Assembly: GCA_013433145.1 (NCBI GenBank)
Contig: CM024189.1
Coordinates: forward strand, 8,362,001-8,426,000
From: Ascaris suum
Taxonomy: Eukaryota > Nematoda > Chromadorea > Rhabditida > Ascarididae
Direction of reading: 5' to 3'
Length of the DNA: 64,000 nt
Below the pieces are notes generated by a model. That model saw only the letters and a program-made list of their open reading frames with translations, did not search any database and had not been told where the DNA came from. The position numbers were made by a program, and so were the translations under genes. Every line of letters begins with the position of its first letter. Within the stretch, counting starts at the first letter, position 1. Below, piece by piece: positions 25,225 to 38,300 of this stretch.

Positions 25225-27451
25225 CCACGCAACAGCTCACCATCTTCATTTCTTCGTTATTTCGAGGTTCCTTCGAATCAGAAATTAGAATCTGAAATCA
25301 GAATCCTCGTAAAATAACTGAGGTGTTCATTCACGCATTAAGCTGGAGATGCTTTCAAAAGACAAAAAACTGTTTGCTATAGCAGGGTTATTACTTAGAA
25401 TATGTGTTCGAGAAAGAGGAATCTCATTATGTGACTGTAGTTATTTTGAGGAATGATTTTTACTTCCCTTTGTTCAAAAAGTCTCTCGGATTATTCTGCG
25501 ATCGATTCAAAAATTTGCTGATGAGATTAGAGATAATGTCTGAGGATTACCACGGCACTTGATTAATAGTTAAGTATCATTCACACATGCGAACAATATC
25601 TTTCCACTTAAATCAGTCGCCTAGCACAATTGAAAAAATTTGTTCTACAATGTAGATTTCCCACACACATTCTGGAATCACGTTGCAAGAACCATGGATT
25701 TTCCCAGCCATAACAGCAAGCACAGGACTTCAGCAGATCATTTTTGCGCTCTGCAGAAAAAAATAAGGACCACATTTCTCTACGCGTTTACATCTACTCA
25801 TAGCATGAAACTCTTATAGCAAGAAATCTACCATAGAAAGCGTCCTTCTAACGATCTCAACTGAGAACTGAGAATCAGCAATATTAAATAGCGCCTCTTT
25901 CATTTTTTGGTGGTTTATGCAAAGTTTTTGACCTCTTGCGTTCTACCTCTTCAATGGGCCTTAATTCGCCGATTCGATGATTCCAGTGAACTACAGGGAT
26001 ATAAATGGGTAGATTAGCACTCGTAGACTGCAGGTAATGCCACCTGTCTGAACATTAGATTGTGTTCATAGGAGGAAATCACATCTAGAAATGTGCTATA
26101 TATTTTTCAGACTTCAAGATGAACGCGACAAATGTTCTCGGCATTATAAAACGGAACAGAGGTACAATCTTTTCGCCGACTGCTTGTAGAAGCATCTAGT
26201 GGGGTGCGTCCATTATGCTTCGAAATGCTTTACGTTGTGAAGTACAACGTGTGTGGCCAGCTATGCAACACAACGAATTGTTGTCTTTTTACCACGGAAG
26301 TCTGGAGTCGGGCGTTGCTAAAAACGAATAGGAAACGTTTCCCCATTGAATTACTCTTCACTTCAACTCAAGCTATAAATAACGGATATGAGAACTGTAA
26401 CAGACTCAATGGTTCTTATATGCTTTCTTTATTCTTCATCTTTTTTCAGTAGATTTTAAATATATGAGCATTCTTTGATACATTCAATAATGAACATAGA
26501 CAAGGTCATCGAATGGAATTTCCATCTCTATTTTTGCAATACATCACCCTCAAAGAACATAGCTAATTTTGTAATAAGAATATGGTAGTATTATAAACTT
26601 GACGTTTTAATGAACAGTCATCTCTCTCAGACAAAAAGAAATAACAGTAAAAAGTTTCTCCTCAAAAATGTGCTCTCAAAGTACATTCGATCACCATAAT
26701 TGCGCAGGTTCTATTAATAGGGATGCATTTTTTCCATTTATTCATAACGAAGAAGAATAACTGTGTAGATGAGAGTCTTTGAAACCGATGAACGTCGCTA
26801 CGGGCACTTTATAAGGCTTTGCAAATCAGTTCATGAAGGGATAAGTGGAGAAAGAGACCACAGCAGTTGGCACTTAGGCATTTTTGCACTCCACTTAACT
26901 GGCGGACCTCTTTTTAAAGCTAAGAAATTGCGAAATAATGCCGCCGTAATTTAATTAGTCCAAGCGATCGCACATGCTTTCCATAAATGCTTCGCTTTTT
27001 TTTTGTAGTCAGATAGATGTGACATGAAAAACGAATTGGTGTGAAACGTACGTAAATTTTTCCCATCTTCAAATGTTTGCAACCTTCTAAAGCTGACGGA
27101 TCGACATGAAGTACGATATAGAAGGTTGCTCCATTGTGCATATTTTATCTGCAATACTTGCAACTACAACTTTAGAAGTTCGCACGTTGAAAAAACCTCA
27201 ATTTACAAAAACACACAAAAGAACTTGTTTACAGAAAGGAAAGAAAAGTGTTGATGAAAGAGCATATGTTGTTAGTGGTCATGAAGTGGGCAATTCTTGT
27301 TGGTTGTAAAACTGAGCTGTACAGATTTCCCACGATCGCTATTGCGCAAAAATCTTGTCGTTCGCTTGCACCGATATTACTGGATACGGCGTCTTTTTTT
27401 TTGTCTCATACGATGTAGCCTAATTTATTCAATGACCCTATTTCTATTCTT
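25225..27451. other. Mostly non-coding; one ambiguous patch
   Basis: Apart from the interrupted frame at 26111-26331 there is no supported gene. Short minus frames at 26920-27163 have no splice borders. The rest is AT-rich. Confidence 0.4.
26111..26331 (+). pseudogene. Protein-like frame with an in-frame TAG
   Basis: After a strong acceptor (TATATATTTTTCAG) one frame reads FKMNATNVLGIIKRNRG, meets TAG at 26197-26199, then continues for 43 protein-like codons (WGASIMLRNALRCEVQRVWP) to a second TAG. A donor-like GTACAA precedes the first stop, but the intron that would remove it is about 38 bases and the phase does not fit. An overlapping plus frame (26204-26452, Cys-rich) is an alternative. 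This may be a decayed exon. Confidence 0.25.
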
Positions 27452-27772
27452 CTAGTCTAATAATAAGGAAACATTCGCGATGAACCACTTTTTCTTCGCT
27501 CTCGTTTCTCGGCTACATTTTCGGCATTGATGAAAACATGGTTTATCCGAAAACATTTCATGGATACTTCTGTTTGATTTGGCTACTTCTTGAAGACGAA
27601 GTTTTTCGTATTCTAATTTCAAGAAAATGCCATATAAATGCATAAATTGGAAACCAACATCCCAGAAAATATTCCAATAAAATAGCAACGCTTTATTAAA
27701 ACACCGTATTGATGATACTTGTTTTAGAGATGAAGCAATAGAGCATGTCGTTGTGGTGCATGTCTTAGGCAT
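27452..27772 (-). CDS. 106-codon open frame, helical and charged C-terminal half
   Basis: The frame has an ATG at 27772 (MPKTCTTTTCS) and ends at 27452. The first half is aromatic and hydrophobic (FYWNIFWDVGFQFMHLYG). The second half is charged and coil-like (LKLEYEKLRLQEVAKSN), followed by a Cys/Lys-rich end (CRKCSRETRAKKK). A possible acceptor (TTGAAATTAG) inside means only the second half may be exon. No family is recognised. Confidence 0.33.
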   Translation of the reverse strand: MPKTCTTTTCSIASSLKQVSSIRCFNKALLFYWNIFWDVGFQFMHLYGIFLKLEYEKLRLQEVAKSNRSIHEMFSDKPCFHQCRKCSRETRAKKKWFIANVSLLLD

Positions 27773-29079
27773 AATCTGTTGCACTTAGAGGCAATAATAT
27801 GTTGTGAGTGATGGGTCGTCGCTAGTGACGGGGTAATGAGGTGCTTGTTTACCGTGTGATGGTGAGCAGATAAGAAAGTTGGCACATGCGCAAATCTTGT
27901 GCCGACCGAGTGGCGCCCTCAACAATCCTTCAAACTCATCTCCTGTCACCTAAACAACTTCATTTCTCCTGTATTTCTTTTCATTTTAGAGACACGACCA
28001 TATTCTTGTCTTATAGTACAATCGACTAATCAAGAATAGCTTTCCTTGGGAGTAATGGTATAATTTCTCGGCGCTGAATGAAGTATGCTTTCTTAATTGG
28101 CTCCTCCCGATTCATACTAAAATCGAAAAGCTAAATTGTTAAGCAAATCAAATCAATGCGATCTTATCAACCACTTGATTCAGTATCGCCAGATGAATAG
28201 CATAGAAATACATTTTAATATCTCTAATATTAGCCAGGTAATATGAAAGGTATCTCATTGATAGGACTCTTTCTTTTCAAATGAAGCCACGGCAATAAAC
28301 CATCAAAAACGGAATATTTGAAAAGCAACTTAAAGGTCCACAAAATTTTCGCTGGTTTCAAGGTGTCGTTTCTGAATTACCCAACTAAGCGTGTAACGCT
28401 TCCTTTCCTCTTGGTGAAGTGCCAAATGCAGAGGCGTTCGGCGTGACTCTATTGGTGCAACCGTTGCACTTTCACGGCTTTTTTTAGCAATATGCTTATG
28501 GCCTTCGGTGTTGCGTGAAATTTTCTAGCACACTAATGCAGTTTTGAGTTATGCGCAATGACCTAAAAGGAGAGAGAGGAAGGTGGGTGGTGCTCTCATT
28601 CAATCGTCTAGGCAACCAGAGCCTTCTGCTACTGTATTCCTCACGATAATTCTCTGCCGACTGTTACCCACTGAAGTGGAAAATAGCCGCGGCTACCACC
28701 AGTAAGCTGTCTTCCTCTTTTCTAACAGTAATTCTTGAGTGCGTCTCTGCTGGAGCATTATGTATTGCAGCCTATGGTAAAGGCGGAAAAGATGCAACGT
28801 GTTACTATGCCGACTTACCTGCAAAGTCGCGCTGTCGATAAATCTCTAATCTTGTGCTGATTTCGATCTTGAGTGTACCGCAACAACCTCTAATCTTACC
28901 TCCATCAGCATCACTTGCTCTCGAATGTCATTTCGTTTGAAGACGCAACTTCGAACAAGAAAACTATTAGCGTAGTCAGACCAAAAACTTGAGGTACGAC
29001 ATCGTGCTCACGAAACACAAAGGGAAAGGAAAATTAACAAACAACTTGGTGGAGACAGCCAATTGAATTTTTAACTAAT

Positions 29080-29256
29080 ATGGATCTCTTGCGTAAACAT
29101 TTTTATAAAACACGCAATTCTTTTTCAACTCATACCCATAGTTGCATCAAAGAAGAGCAAATATTTCAACGCACAGAAAACTATAAACCATTTGCGTTCC
29201 ACAAGCGATTTGATTCAATTGATAAACGTTATCACTTATTCACAAAAGTCTTATTT
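29080..29256 (+). CDS. Candidate first exon, 59 codons
   Basis: The ATG lies in an AT-rich leader (TTAACTAATATGG). The frame reads MDLLRKHFYKTRNSF and is basic throughout, ending in phase 0 at TTATTT followed by GTGAGG. No membrane span or signal peptide is visible. No second exon was found. The neighbouring minus-strand candidate begins within 300 bases. Confidence 0.3.
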
Positions 29257-29391
29257 GTGAGGTTTCAAATCCTCCAGTGTTTGTAATAGCAGACCTTCAT
29301 AAAAGTAAATTGAAAACTCACAAACAACTCTCGTGAATACATTTAAGATTTGGCTGATTCCCAAAGTATTTTCCATTTTCTGTCCAACAAC

Positions 29392-29517
29392 CTAAAATTG
29401 GTACTGCCACCTGTGGATATTTCTGGTGAATATGTTGTTATGTGTGCTCAGTCGGAATTCTTTTTCTCCGATATTTTCCCTATCAGCCGGCGAACTGAAC
29501 CCATCGCTCTCAATCAT
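29392..29517 (-). CDS. Candidate first exon or small ORF behind a strong acceptor
   Basis: The ATG at 29517 sits directly after GTTGTTTTTTCAG, the classic nematode trans-splice context. It opens 41 codons with a charged, soluble composition (MIESDGFSSPADRENIGEKE) and ends with TAG. A donor-like GTGGCA just before the end could extend it. The plus strand through the same bases (29350-29544) is also open and plausible, so the strand is not settled. Confidence 0.33.
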   Translation of the reverse strand: MIESDGFSSPADRENIGEKEFRLSTHNNIFTRNIHRWQYQF

Positions 29518-32249
29518 CTGAAAAAACAACAAGCGCTTGGATGACATCTCTCTCTGGATCACAAAAAACTCCAACCGAAGTGGAAGCACTATTCTTCAAG
29601 AAAACAGGCGCCCAGATTGATCACGCGCTTCATCCTCGAAAAAAGACTGTTCTTGCCGCTGCAGCCATATTACCAATTACATTTGCCTTTAGCGTTTAAC
29701 TGACCAACTAGTGACCAGTGGTCAACGTATACCTTTCCTTTACGCAGGGTATTTGAAAGCATCGTTTCTCACGAGATTCTAACTTTCCTTCGCTCGAAAG
29801 TACCTGAACTAAACAGCAGTCCACATTTTTCTCAATTTTTCACTATCTTTTGCCTACCGATTTGTTGATGAAATTAATGGAACTTAAGAAGCCAGAATTA
29901 CAAATCGCTTTACGCTGACTTTACTCGATTACCTGTTTTATTGAAGAACATTTCCTCCAGATTAGTGCCTACGAAATTCTTAGAAAGTATCTAAAATTAA
30001 GCGAAGCCGTCCTTTCAACTCGTCACATGTGCACATTCTAATCGCGAATCCCACTTCCTGGTTGCTAATCATTTCATTCTTATTTCATTCTGCTGATTCT
30101 TGGTTAATTTCATTCATAGCATTCTCCTATTTTCTTATCGCTATTTGTACATAATCAGTAAATAAGTTTTCTTCTATTTAACCTATCTACTATAATCGTC
30201 GTTCCGTCATTTTTTTTTCTCCTGTCTGCTGTCTACTATATTCGCATGCGCTATTGTTTTGCGCTTTTTTTTTGCTGCAATGTATATATCCCACTACTTA
30301 ATTGCAGTTTTCTTTGCTCTCACAATTTGAATAAAACATTTTCTTTATCTTCTTCGTCTATAATGGTACGAAACGATGAAAATCTGTGTAATAGTGAAAT
30401 GATTCTCCAATAATGCATGGATACAACTATCCAGCAATAAATAATATTCTATTTCTGCATGAATATATGACTGCGTTTGAGTACACAAAGGTGAGGAACT
30501 TTTCCGCCCCAATGAATCGCTGTGTGCATTGTTGTCTTTTCGTTTTTATTCATGTGCACTCATACGGAATGTTACATCTCTACTACTTGTTCCCACTTTT
30601 ACCCTCTCACCTTTTCCGGCTCCAATTTTATTGATGTAAGCAATGACTCGAAAGAAAAGTGGCCGAAAGATGGAGAATGGCCAACGACGATCGGAAAGGG
30701 CTATAAGCATAGTTCAACGACCATAGACCTCAGTGAGCATTTCGTAACGAATTGCGACCGCAAACAACAAAGAATGATGTATGTCTGAATCATCGACGCG
30801 GTTCAATCGATGTAGTTAAATATCAACCATTCATGGTTTATACCATATGTAATATATTACCATACTTTAGGATGAGATTTGTAGTGTTTATGCTAATATA
30901 ATGGGCGCTTTTCCTCGGGATTTTCGCTAGTTGGTTTGATGGACTGATGATGAAAACGGGTAGAGGGGAGGATTTTATTTATTTCAACACAATCATTTAT
31001 CATTGCTACTCCCTGGGATTGCCTTATCATTTAAAGTAAGAGTGAAGTGAGCAACTTTTTACGACATCATAGACGTGAATATAGCCGAAGATGAAAGTTT
31101 CCTTGAAAGTCGCTTACTGCCACATATACATTTCAGAAAATATGTAAGTTTGTGAACGCTAATGAACTAAAAGTAGAGCAACTAAAACGATAATAGCATA
31201 GTGGGATTAAATAGATGAAAATACCTGGTACTGGACGTGATCGAAATTGAGAACAAAATACGACGCTTCATTTCCATCTTTGTAGGATTCGTCTTCACGA
31301 ACGTAATGCGTCGATTTTATTATGACGGATATGTTTATCGCTAGCCCGTAGCAATAATCGGCCACAAAATGTTATATACGTAATATGTATGTGGCTTCAG
31401 ACAACCTTCTCTCGGATATCTTCATTTTTTTTTTGGCGACTCGCAATCGATAGACGTACATACATAATATAAATATATTCGAAGTCGTGATGAACAAAAA
31501 GTCGTATATATACAAACAATGCATTTACTCAGGTAAGTACACCTATTGGTAGGAAAATTTCCTTTAAGCTGTTATAGCGCTCTTAAAGGTTTCATGCAAT
31601 TTTACAAACTATTTCGCATAGAACCAAATATTATTTAGTTAGCAACTTTGAAACTTAGTTAACGAAGCAGATACAAACTTATGCAAATTTCGCTATTTAT
31701 TTCTTCTGTTCTTGGGACTGTCACAAAAAATGGAAATTAAAAAGACAATCGTCATATGGCTTCAGCTACTTGCATCCCTCGCTTCACTTTAAAACAGTTG
31801 AGTGAGGCACCTTAAAGACCCAAACACTTATGCCCTAGATCTCTTGAGCGCAGGACATTCACTGTAATTGTTATCATTATCCAGAAAAGAGCCCTCCGAG
31901 AAACCGCTTCATGTGATCGAATCATTTAGACGAACAACCAATTACTTTACATCGCATCAGCAGATGTCAAGAAGTACGATCGCACAAGCTAACATTACGT
32001 TGTCATAAGCATAACTATATTGTAAACTATTTGGTATAAGAAGAACAAAGGGATTATTGAAGTCTAGGGCAACCCTCCTCCACTGAAAGGATATTTCCTT
32101 CCTGTGGACGAGAGAGAAAACGAACAAAAATACGAGAATACTCATTATTCTCTACAGAAACCTGAATAAGTTGGAAACAGTTGAATAAGAAAATTTATTG
32201 ACGAAAATATAGAAACAATCATTGCACAAAAGATTTACTAACTATTTGC

Positions 32250-32271
32250 GGGCTGGGAAAGGAGGGGAGGG
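32250..32271 (+). other. G-quadruplex motif
   Basis: Four runs of three or more G with loops of 2, 6 and 1 bases (GGG-CT-GGG-AAAGGA-GGGG-A-GGG). It lies about 80 bases beyond the stop of the kinase gene, G-rich on the strand opposite to that gene's mRNA. Confidence 0.6.
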
Positions 32272-32348
32272 AGATGAAAGTTTCATTGGATGTAAATTAA
32301 ATCGATAATTCCGCTTTGAACAAGTTTATCGCACTAATTAATTTGAGG

Positions 32349-35300
32349 CTACCGTGGATGGAATTGAGTTCCAAAGTTGTTCACAAATGATCTCTCAGCA
32401 GGAAGAACAGGAACAAGGAATATCTCACTCCCTGGTCGGAAAAATCTGCTGAAGACATCTGGCGAATTCTCCTGCAAATAAATATTCGTTTTTAACGTGC
32501 AGCAGTTACAAACGCCGATATTAACTCCTAGAGACAAATTATTGGCGTAGTTAACTGCTGACAATGTGATAAGGAGATTATAAGATGCTTGAGGAATTAG
32601 AGAAGTATGACAATCGGTCTCTATAGGAATTAACTTTTTCTAAGAAACTTTTGTGTAAACAATCATAAAATGTTGCAAACTAAGGAAAACAATGAGATTT
32701 ATGCCATAATTGTGCTTTGAATTTTGTGGTCGATTTTAACATCGTCAGATAGCTCCAGCTTCATAGTTGCAGTGCAACCTTGAGGTCTCTCGACGGTAAT
32801 ATGCTGCCAACAACGACTATTTAACATCTTTTTTTTGCGCTTTTCTATGGCATTTTACAAAACGTCGTTTGATCCTAAATTCATAGTTGCAGTGCAGCTA
32901 CTCTTTTCTTGCTCAGCCAAAGAATTACATGACGATATGTATGTGAAAGATGTTCAACATAAGTTTGTGGAACATGTGCAGCATTTTTAAGATGCACGAA
33001 CTTGCTATCGCGTTAAGGAAAAAGACTACAATTTCGGCGCAACGGCAATGTGCAGGATGCATTCCGATGTAGTAGGCCATCTATTAGGGGGAAAGTACTT
33101 CTTCATCCTCCGTAAAGAATGATCCGCGATTCGGATAATCCTGCAGGGCGGTTATTTCAAAAGGATACATGTTAAAGGGTACAGTTTATACGACTCTAAA
33201 GGATAAACTGAAAGCCGCAGTCACTACATACGTATTTCTAGGACACTCTACATAACCGATAACTTCACTAATATGGAAAAAAAATATCAGGAAAGAAATA
33301 TCAGTAAAAACTCCACTGAAATTGTGCCAGAAACATTTTTTGAAACAATAAGTTGTAGCACTTTTACCTCAATTATAGTCTTGAGACGATGAACGAGTGT
33401 AGCGAAGTTAGGTCTTTCTAGTGGAAAAAAACGCCAGCACGACTGCATCACCTCATAGCTGAAAAAAAAAGCGCGCGCTTATGGAGACCTTAATTTTATT
33501 CCTTGAATTAAGAAGTTAAAGCCACTGTCTGAAATCACTACACGGCATTAGGATTTCTTATTCATGCTTTTTGATTATAATTTGCCTCAAAATGAGTAAA
33601 AGAAGACACAAATAACTGAAACAGAAAAAGAACGACATTTTACCGCGACTGAAGAAACAAAGCAAGTGAGAATCCCATTAGAAAGTTCACCTATGAATAA
33701 GCCATTTCAAAAGCTAAAAACAAATAAAAAATATGCGCAGTGAAAGGTTCAAATTTTATTCCATCAGACTACTTCACGAATCTCCCATAAAAGATCCTTT
33801 TTCCGTGACCCAACGGCTCCAGGGTGATAATCCGATAGGAGCAAAATGTATGTGAATATTTTTTCACGCATTAAATGCCTAAATTTACTTCAGAATTCAG
33901 ATACCCTAGTATGAAATATGTTATAGAGGATCCAGGAGAGTCATAGCACAAGAAACTACGGTGTACCTCACTCATGGATTTATAATCCTATCATCAGTAG
34001 TTTCCCAACTGAGGTTATCAGATTGACAGACGGACACTCGCAAACACACAAGCGCAAATACAACGTTAGCATAATATAATTCTCAAACGAAAACTTGCAA
34101 AAGCAGATGCAAAGGACTTTCCTGAATGCATAAATTCATTTCAGGACTATTTTAAGCTCCCAAGAACTTAAGGCTAACAAAGAGACAGTTCTCGTTGCTC
34201 GAGCGGCTGAACGTGTTACATTTTTTTAAAATTTGAATCTGGCACACCAATCGAAACTGCCTGATTCTGTGAAGTTTTTCATTCGCGCATATACATCGCA
34301 CGCTCCACCCTCCTCGGATATAGTTGTTGACGTTTATTTCCTATACTACGAAAATTAAACAGTTAAGAGTATTTCGGAAAAGTTGAGTACTTATGCTCGG
34401 TCTATCGAATAGCTGGAGATGAATTTGCAATCTACAAAGTTTGACCGGCTGTAAAAATTTACCACATAAATAGTCGGTTAACAATGCAAACTTGTAACAC
34501 CTTTATTCGTACATAAATTATGCGTTTCGTTGCATTATCTTCTCTAATTTAATATAAGTGGTCCTCAAATAATACTTTATCGCAACGATAATGAGATTTA
34601 TCTTCGTTACGGAATGAAGAAAATGTTTCAGCATCGTTTCATGAAGGGAATTTTCATGTAACAACGTTCATCGATGCGCTATCTTTCACCCTGAAGCACT
34701 TTGAAAACTTTCACCATACCTTTCATAAAATGATGCTACAAATGCGCGATTCGATACTAATTCGCAACACTTTTATTTGCACACCACTTATTCGGCGTCT
34801 TTTTTCAGGTGCTGACATAGATCTGGCGGCCCACCCACACAGCCAAAAACTCTTGACCGCAATAGTCTTATAACATAAATTTTCTCATTTGTGTTTGTAT
34901 TTTGTATTGGGGAGTCATTTATCTCGATGAATCTAAGCGGCACTAATTTATCGGCAATTGAAAAATCACATACAGAACATGAGGGCAATTTGTTGGTTTC
35001 GGCAGACGCATTCCACTTTCGAGGTATTCGCGAATTTTGTGATTTGAAATGTCGCCATATGGTGGTGCTGCACGTGTCATCAATTCCCACATAAGTACTC
35101 CAAATGACCACTGAATTACATATAATTTATTTCTTATAGGCTTTATTTATTCGGAGAAAATATTTAGCTGATTGTAGCGCTATGTTCAAGCAAACTTAGT
35201 GATTACAACTGCACAATAAAGTTGCAGTAGGATTTACTAATTCTACTTGGTAAATATATTAGAATTTTTTCGCATAAGCGCTTTTCTTTTGAAAGGAGAT

Positions 35301-38300
35301 TTTGAACAATTGATATTTCTAGATTTATTTTATTCTATGCTCAAATATTTGAAATAATAATGAGGATTGATCAACTTCTAATGAAAGAGGAGGGAGCTTG
35401 TTGAGGTTGCTGTTACCTAATCGGGATTAAGAAATGCTTTAAACAAATTGTTCAAGACGAAAACAACTTTTCAAACCAGTTAGCTAAATGTGCTGCTTTA
35501 AGGCATGTGTTTCTGAAAGTCTTGAATAGCAGCGCTTCAGCTAGAGGAGGAGAGCGAGAGGGGAAGGGGCGCATCATGAAGTACTGTGATATCACCCACT
35601 CCATAAGGAGGAAAGATCTTCGGAAGATGGGAGATACTTGTTTTTTTTTTTTCAAATCGTTTGCAGAGTATCACTTACAGAACTAACACTATTTTTTAAT
35701 GGCTCCTCTCAACATTGTGACTCGCAGTCTGGAAACAGAGAAAATGTGAGGGTGTGAAAATGCAAAGAACAAACCAGGTTGTCTCTCTTTATGAGTTACG
35801 TTTTCATAGATAAGAGACTTGCCAGTAATTAATAGTTTTATAGAGGTGAAGCAATATTTTCAAAGCTGGAATGATTTATAATAAAAAAAAATACAAGTTC
35901 CAAATAAACGAACCTATTTTGAAGCTATCTTCATGCCTATTAATAAGGACTGTTGATTAACAAAAGCGAGAGGATACGAATAAATTGTTACCACATCAGT
36001 TGCAGAATTAAATATACGTCGATCGCGTAATGACTCAGGTGCAAGCCATTTTAACGGCAGTCGTGCAGGACCGGTCTCCGATTCATCGAGGAATGATTCC
36101 TTATCGTATAAATCAAGCGCTAAGCCAAAATCTGCCACTTTAACGATACGTTCTTGTGTTACCCTGCAGCGATACTTCACTTCTTATGGATTCAATTTAA
36201 CTAGCAATAAGTCAAATAGGTGATAAAAAGAAATAATTATGATTATCACTAAAACGTTATTTTAAGGGATCGATGAAGTCACTAAAATAAGCCGATAAGA
36301 ACATCTCTGAAATGGATATTGATGGTATATATACACCAATTTGGAAATAAACCTACGGAAAAATAAAAGAGAATGTACGCAATATGATTAGTGTGATCGA
36401 TGCTTCCGCATATTGAAACTAAAATAAAATAACATCGGTGAATTGTTTTAGCAATCGCATTTCCTCATCCTTCACTATAAAATAAATGACTTGAAAATAG
36501 CATGAAAAAGTTTGAAAAAAAAATCATTGAATACATTTTTAAAAACCCATAATCTGCGAATATGTAATACTAATATTAAAGTACATCATCTCACCGCTAC
36601 TGTCAGGGTAATTTATGATATGAAAGCGCAAAAAGATTTTTATATTTGTTCATATTTTTCCAAATAATTTGCCGCAGAAATTAATTCACGAAATCTTACA
36701 TGCAATTCCTTGCGGCAAGATCCCTGTGAACAAATCTGAGCGATGCGAGATAGGCCATTCCTTGAGCTACCTGATACGCAAAATTGGTCAACTCGAGCAC
36801 ACATAGCATCTGCAATATTATCATTATAGTGGTGTTTACTTTCTTCTTCAAATTTCGTAAGGATTTAGCAGGATTCGTAAGGACTTCTTCAAAGATCTTA
36901 CAACTGATTTAGCAAATTTTCTTTTCTTCAGAAAGAGAAGACAAATATAAATAATACCCTTGCAGGGTTAGCGATATATGACTTGAGATCACCATTAGCC
37001 ATAAACGGTAATATCACCCACGGATTACCAGCCGGACTGATGCTAATAGCAAGAAGACGCAAAACATGTGGGTGCTCGAAATGTGTCATAATAGCGCCTT
37101 CACGTAGAAAGCGCTCGATATGCGTTATATTACGTGCACTATCACCTGCAATTGATCATCAAAATATTTCCTTAATGATTACCAAAGTTGAATTTTTTGT
37201 AGCTTATTAATAATTCGTTCAAAAGAAGCTAATGATAAAGTAAATTGATATATTGAATTAGCGATTAGGGATAGAATAATTTCAATTTAGTCCTCTTTTA
37301 AAATTTATTTGAATTCGATAAAGCTATTCTATGGTTACACATAACGATGCGAAGTAGAAAATGAAATATTTCATTAAATTTTTCATAAATTTACCGCTCG
37401 ATAATTTCTCAAATTAGAAATGCACTAATATTTATTTAGTGAATAAGTCTATTGTTGCCTAGAGTGAAAGCGTTGCAGTTAACTATGAAAAATAGTCAAA
37501 ATTCGCTAAATTTTGAGAAGCGATAATATGGAGCGCTTCTTATAGGTGGCTGCTCCTATAAGAAGGTTCTACAAGATATTTGAAGCGGCGAATAAATTAT
37601 AGTGAAAATCAGAGTAACAAAAAAAAAATTTCTTTTTGATATTGTCACAAAACAGCATTTGAATGATGAATATGCTTGCTTTTAATATTATTTCATGAAA
37701 GAGTCAGCAGAATTAGCGCCTTAGTAAGAATGACTTATTACCTTTACTTTATCAAAAATTAATGAAAAAATTGGATTAAAAAATAGGTATATTTTTCACT
37801 TATAATCACCGTAGAGCACTCACCTTTGAGCGCTTTAATAGCAACTGACAGTATTCGTCCAGAAATTGGATCACGCATTTTTCCTTGATAGACATTGCCG
37901 AAGTATCCTTCAAAATGCTTGAAAATATTATTTAAAACAAGAAAAAAGTATTGATGAGATTTGACAGCGGTGAATGGCAAAAAAGCATTGATAAGATCAC
38001 AAAATAATGATTGAATGACGGTTTTGCCCACTTTTGACAGTATTTTATAGAAGCAAAAAAGTAATTTGCTTTTGAATTAGGTTGCCAAATTCAGGCCAAA
38101 TGCTCTAGTTTCACTTCATTGATCTTTGAATGGAGGATGTAATTTTTACAGCAACTTAAACCTGAGAAGTAGCCATCAACACAATGCGATGAATACTTAA
38201 AGATTAACCGTAGTTGGTACAGTCGATTTATAGAATGACCTTTTTTCGTATTTTCAAGCTAATGACACTCGCCGAAGAGCGATAAATTTATTCATTGAAA

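Larger units (their letters stand above)
27785..32249. other. Intergenic or intronic, with two weak exon candidates
   Basis: Contains the candidates at 29080-29256 (plus) and 29392-29517 (minus). A possible first exon MHGYNYPAINNILF at 30413-30490 ends at a good donor (AAAG followed by GTGAGG) and a short plus frame at 31491-31530 ends at a perfect GTAAGT, but neither has any other support. The remainder shows nothing. Confidence 0.35.
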
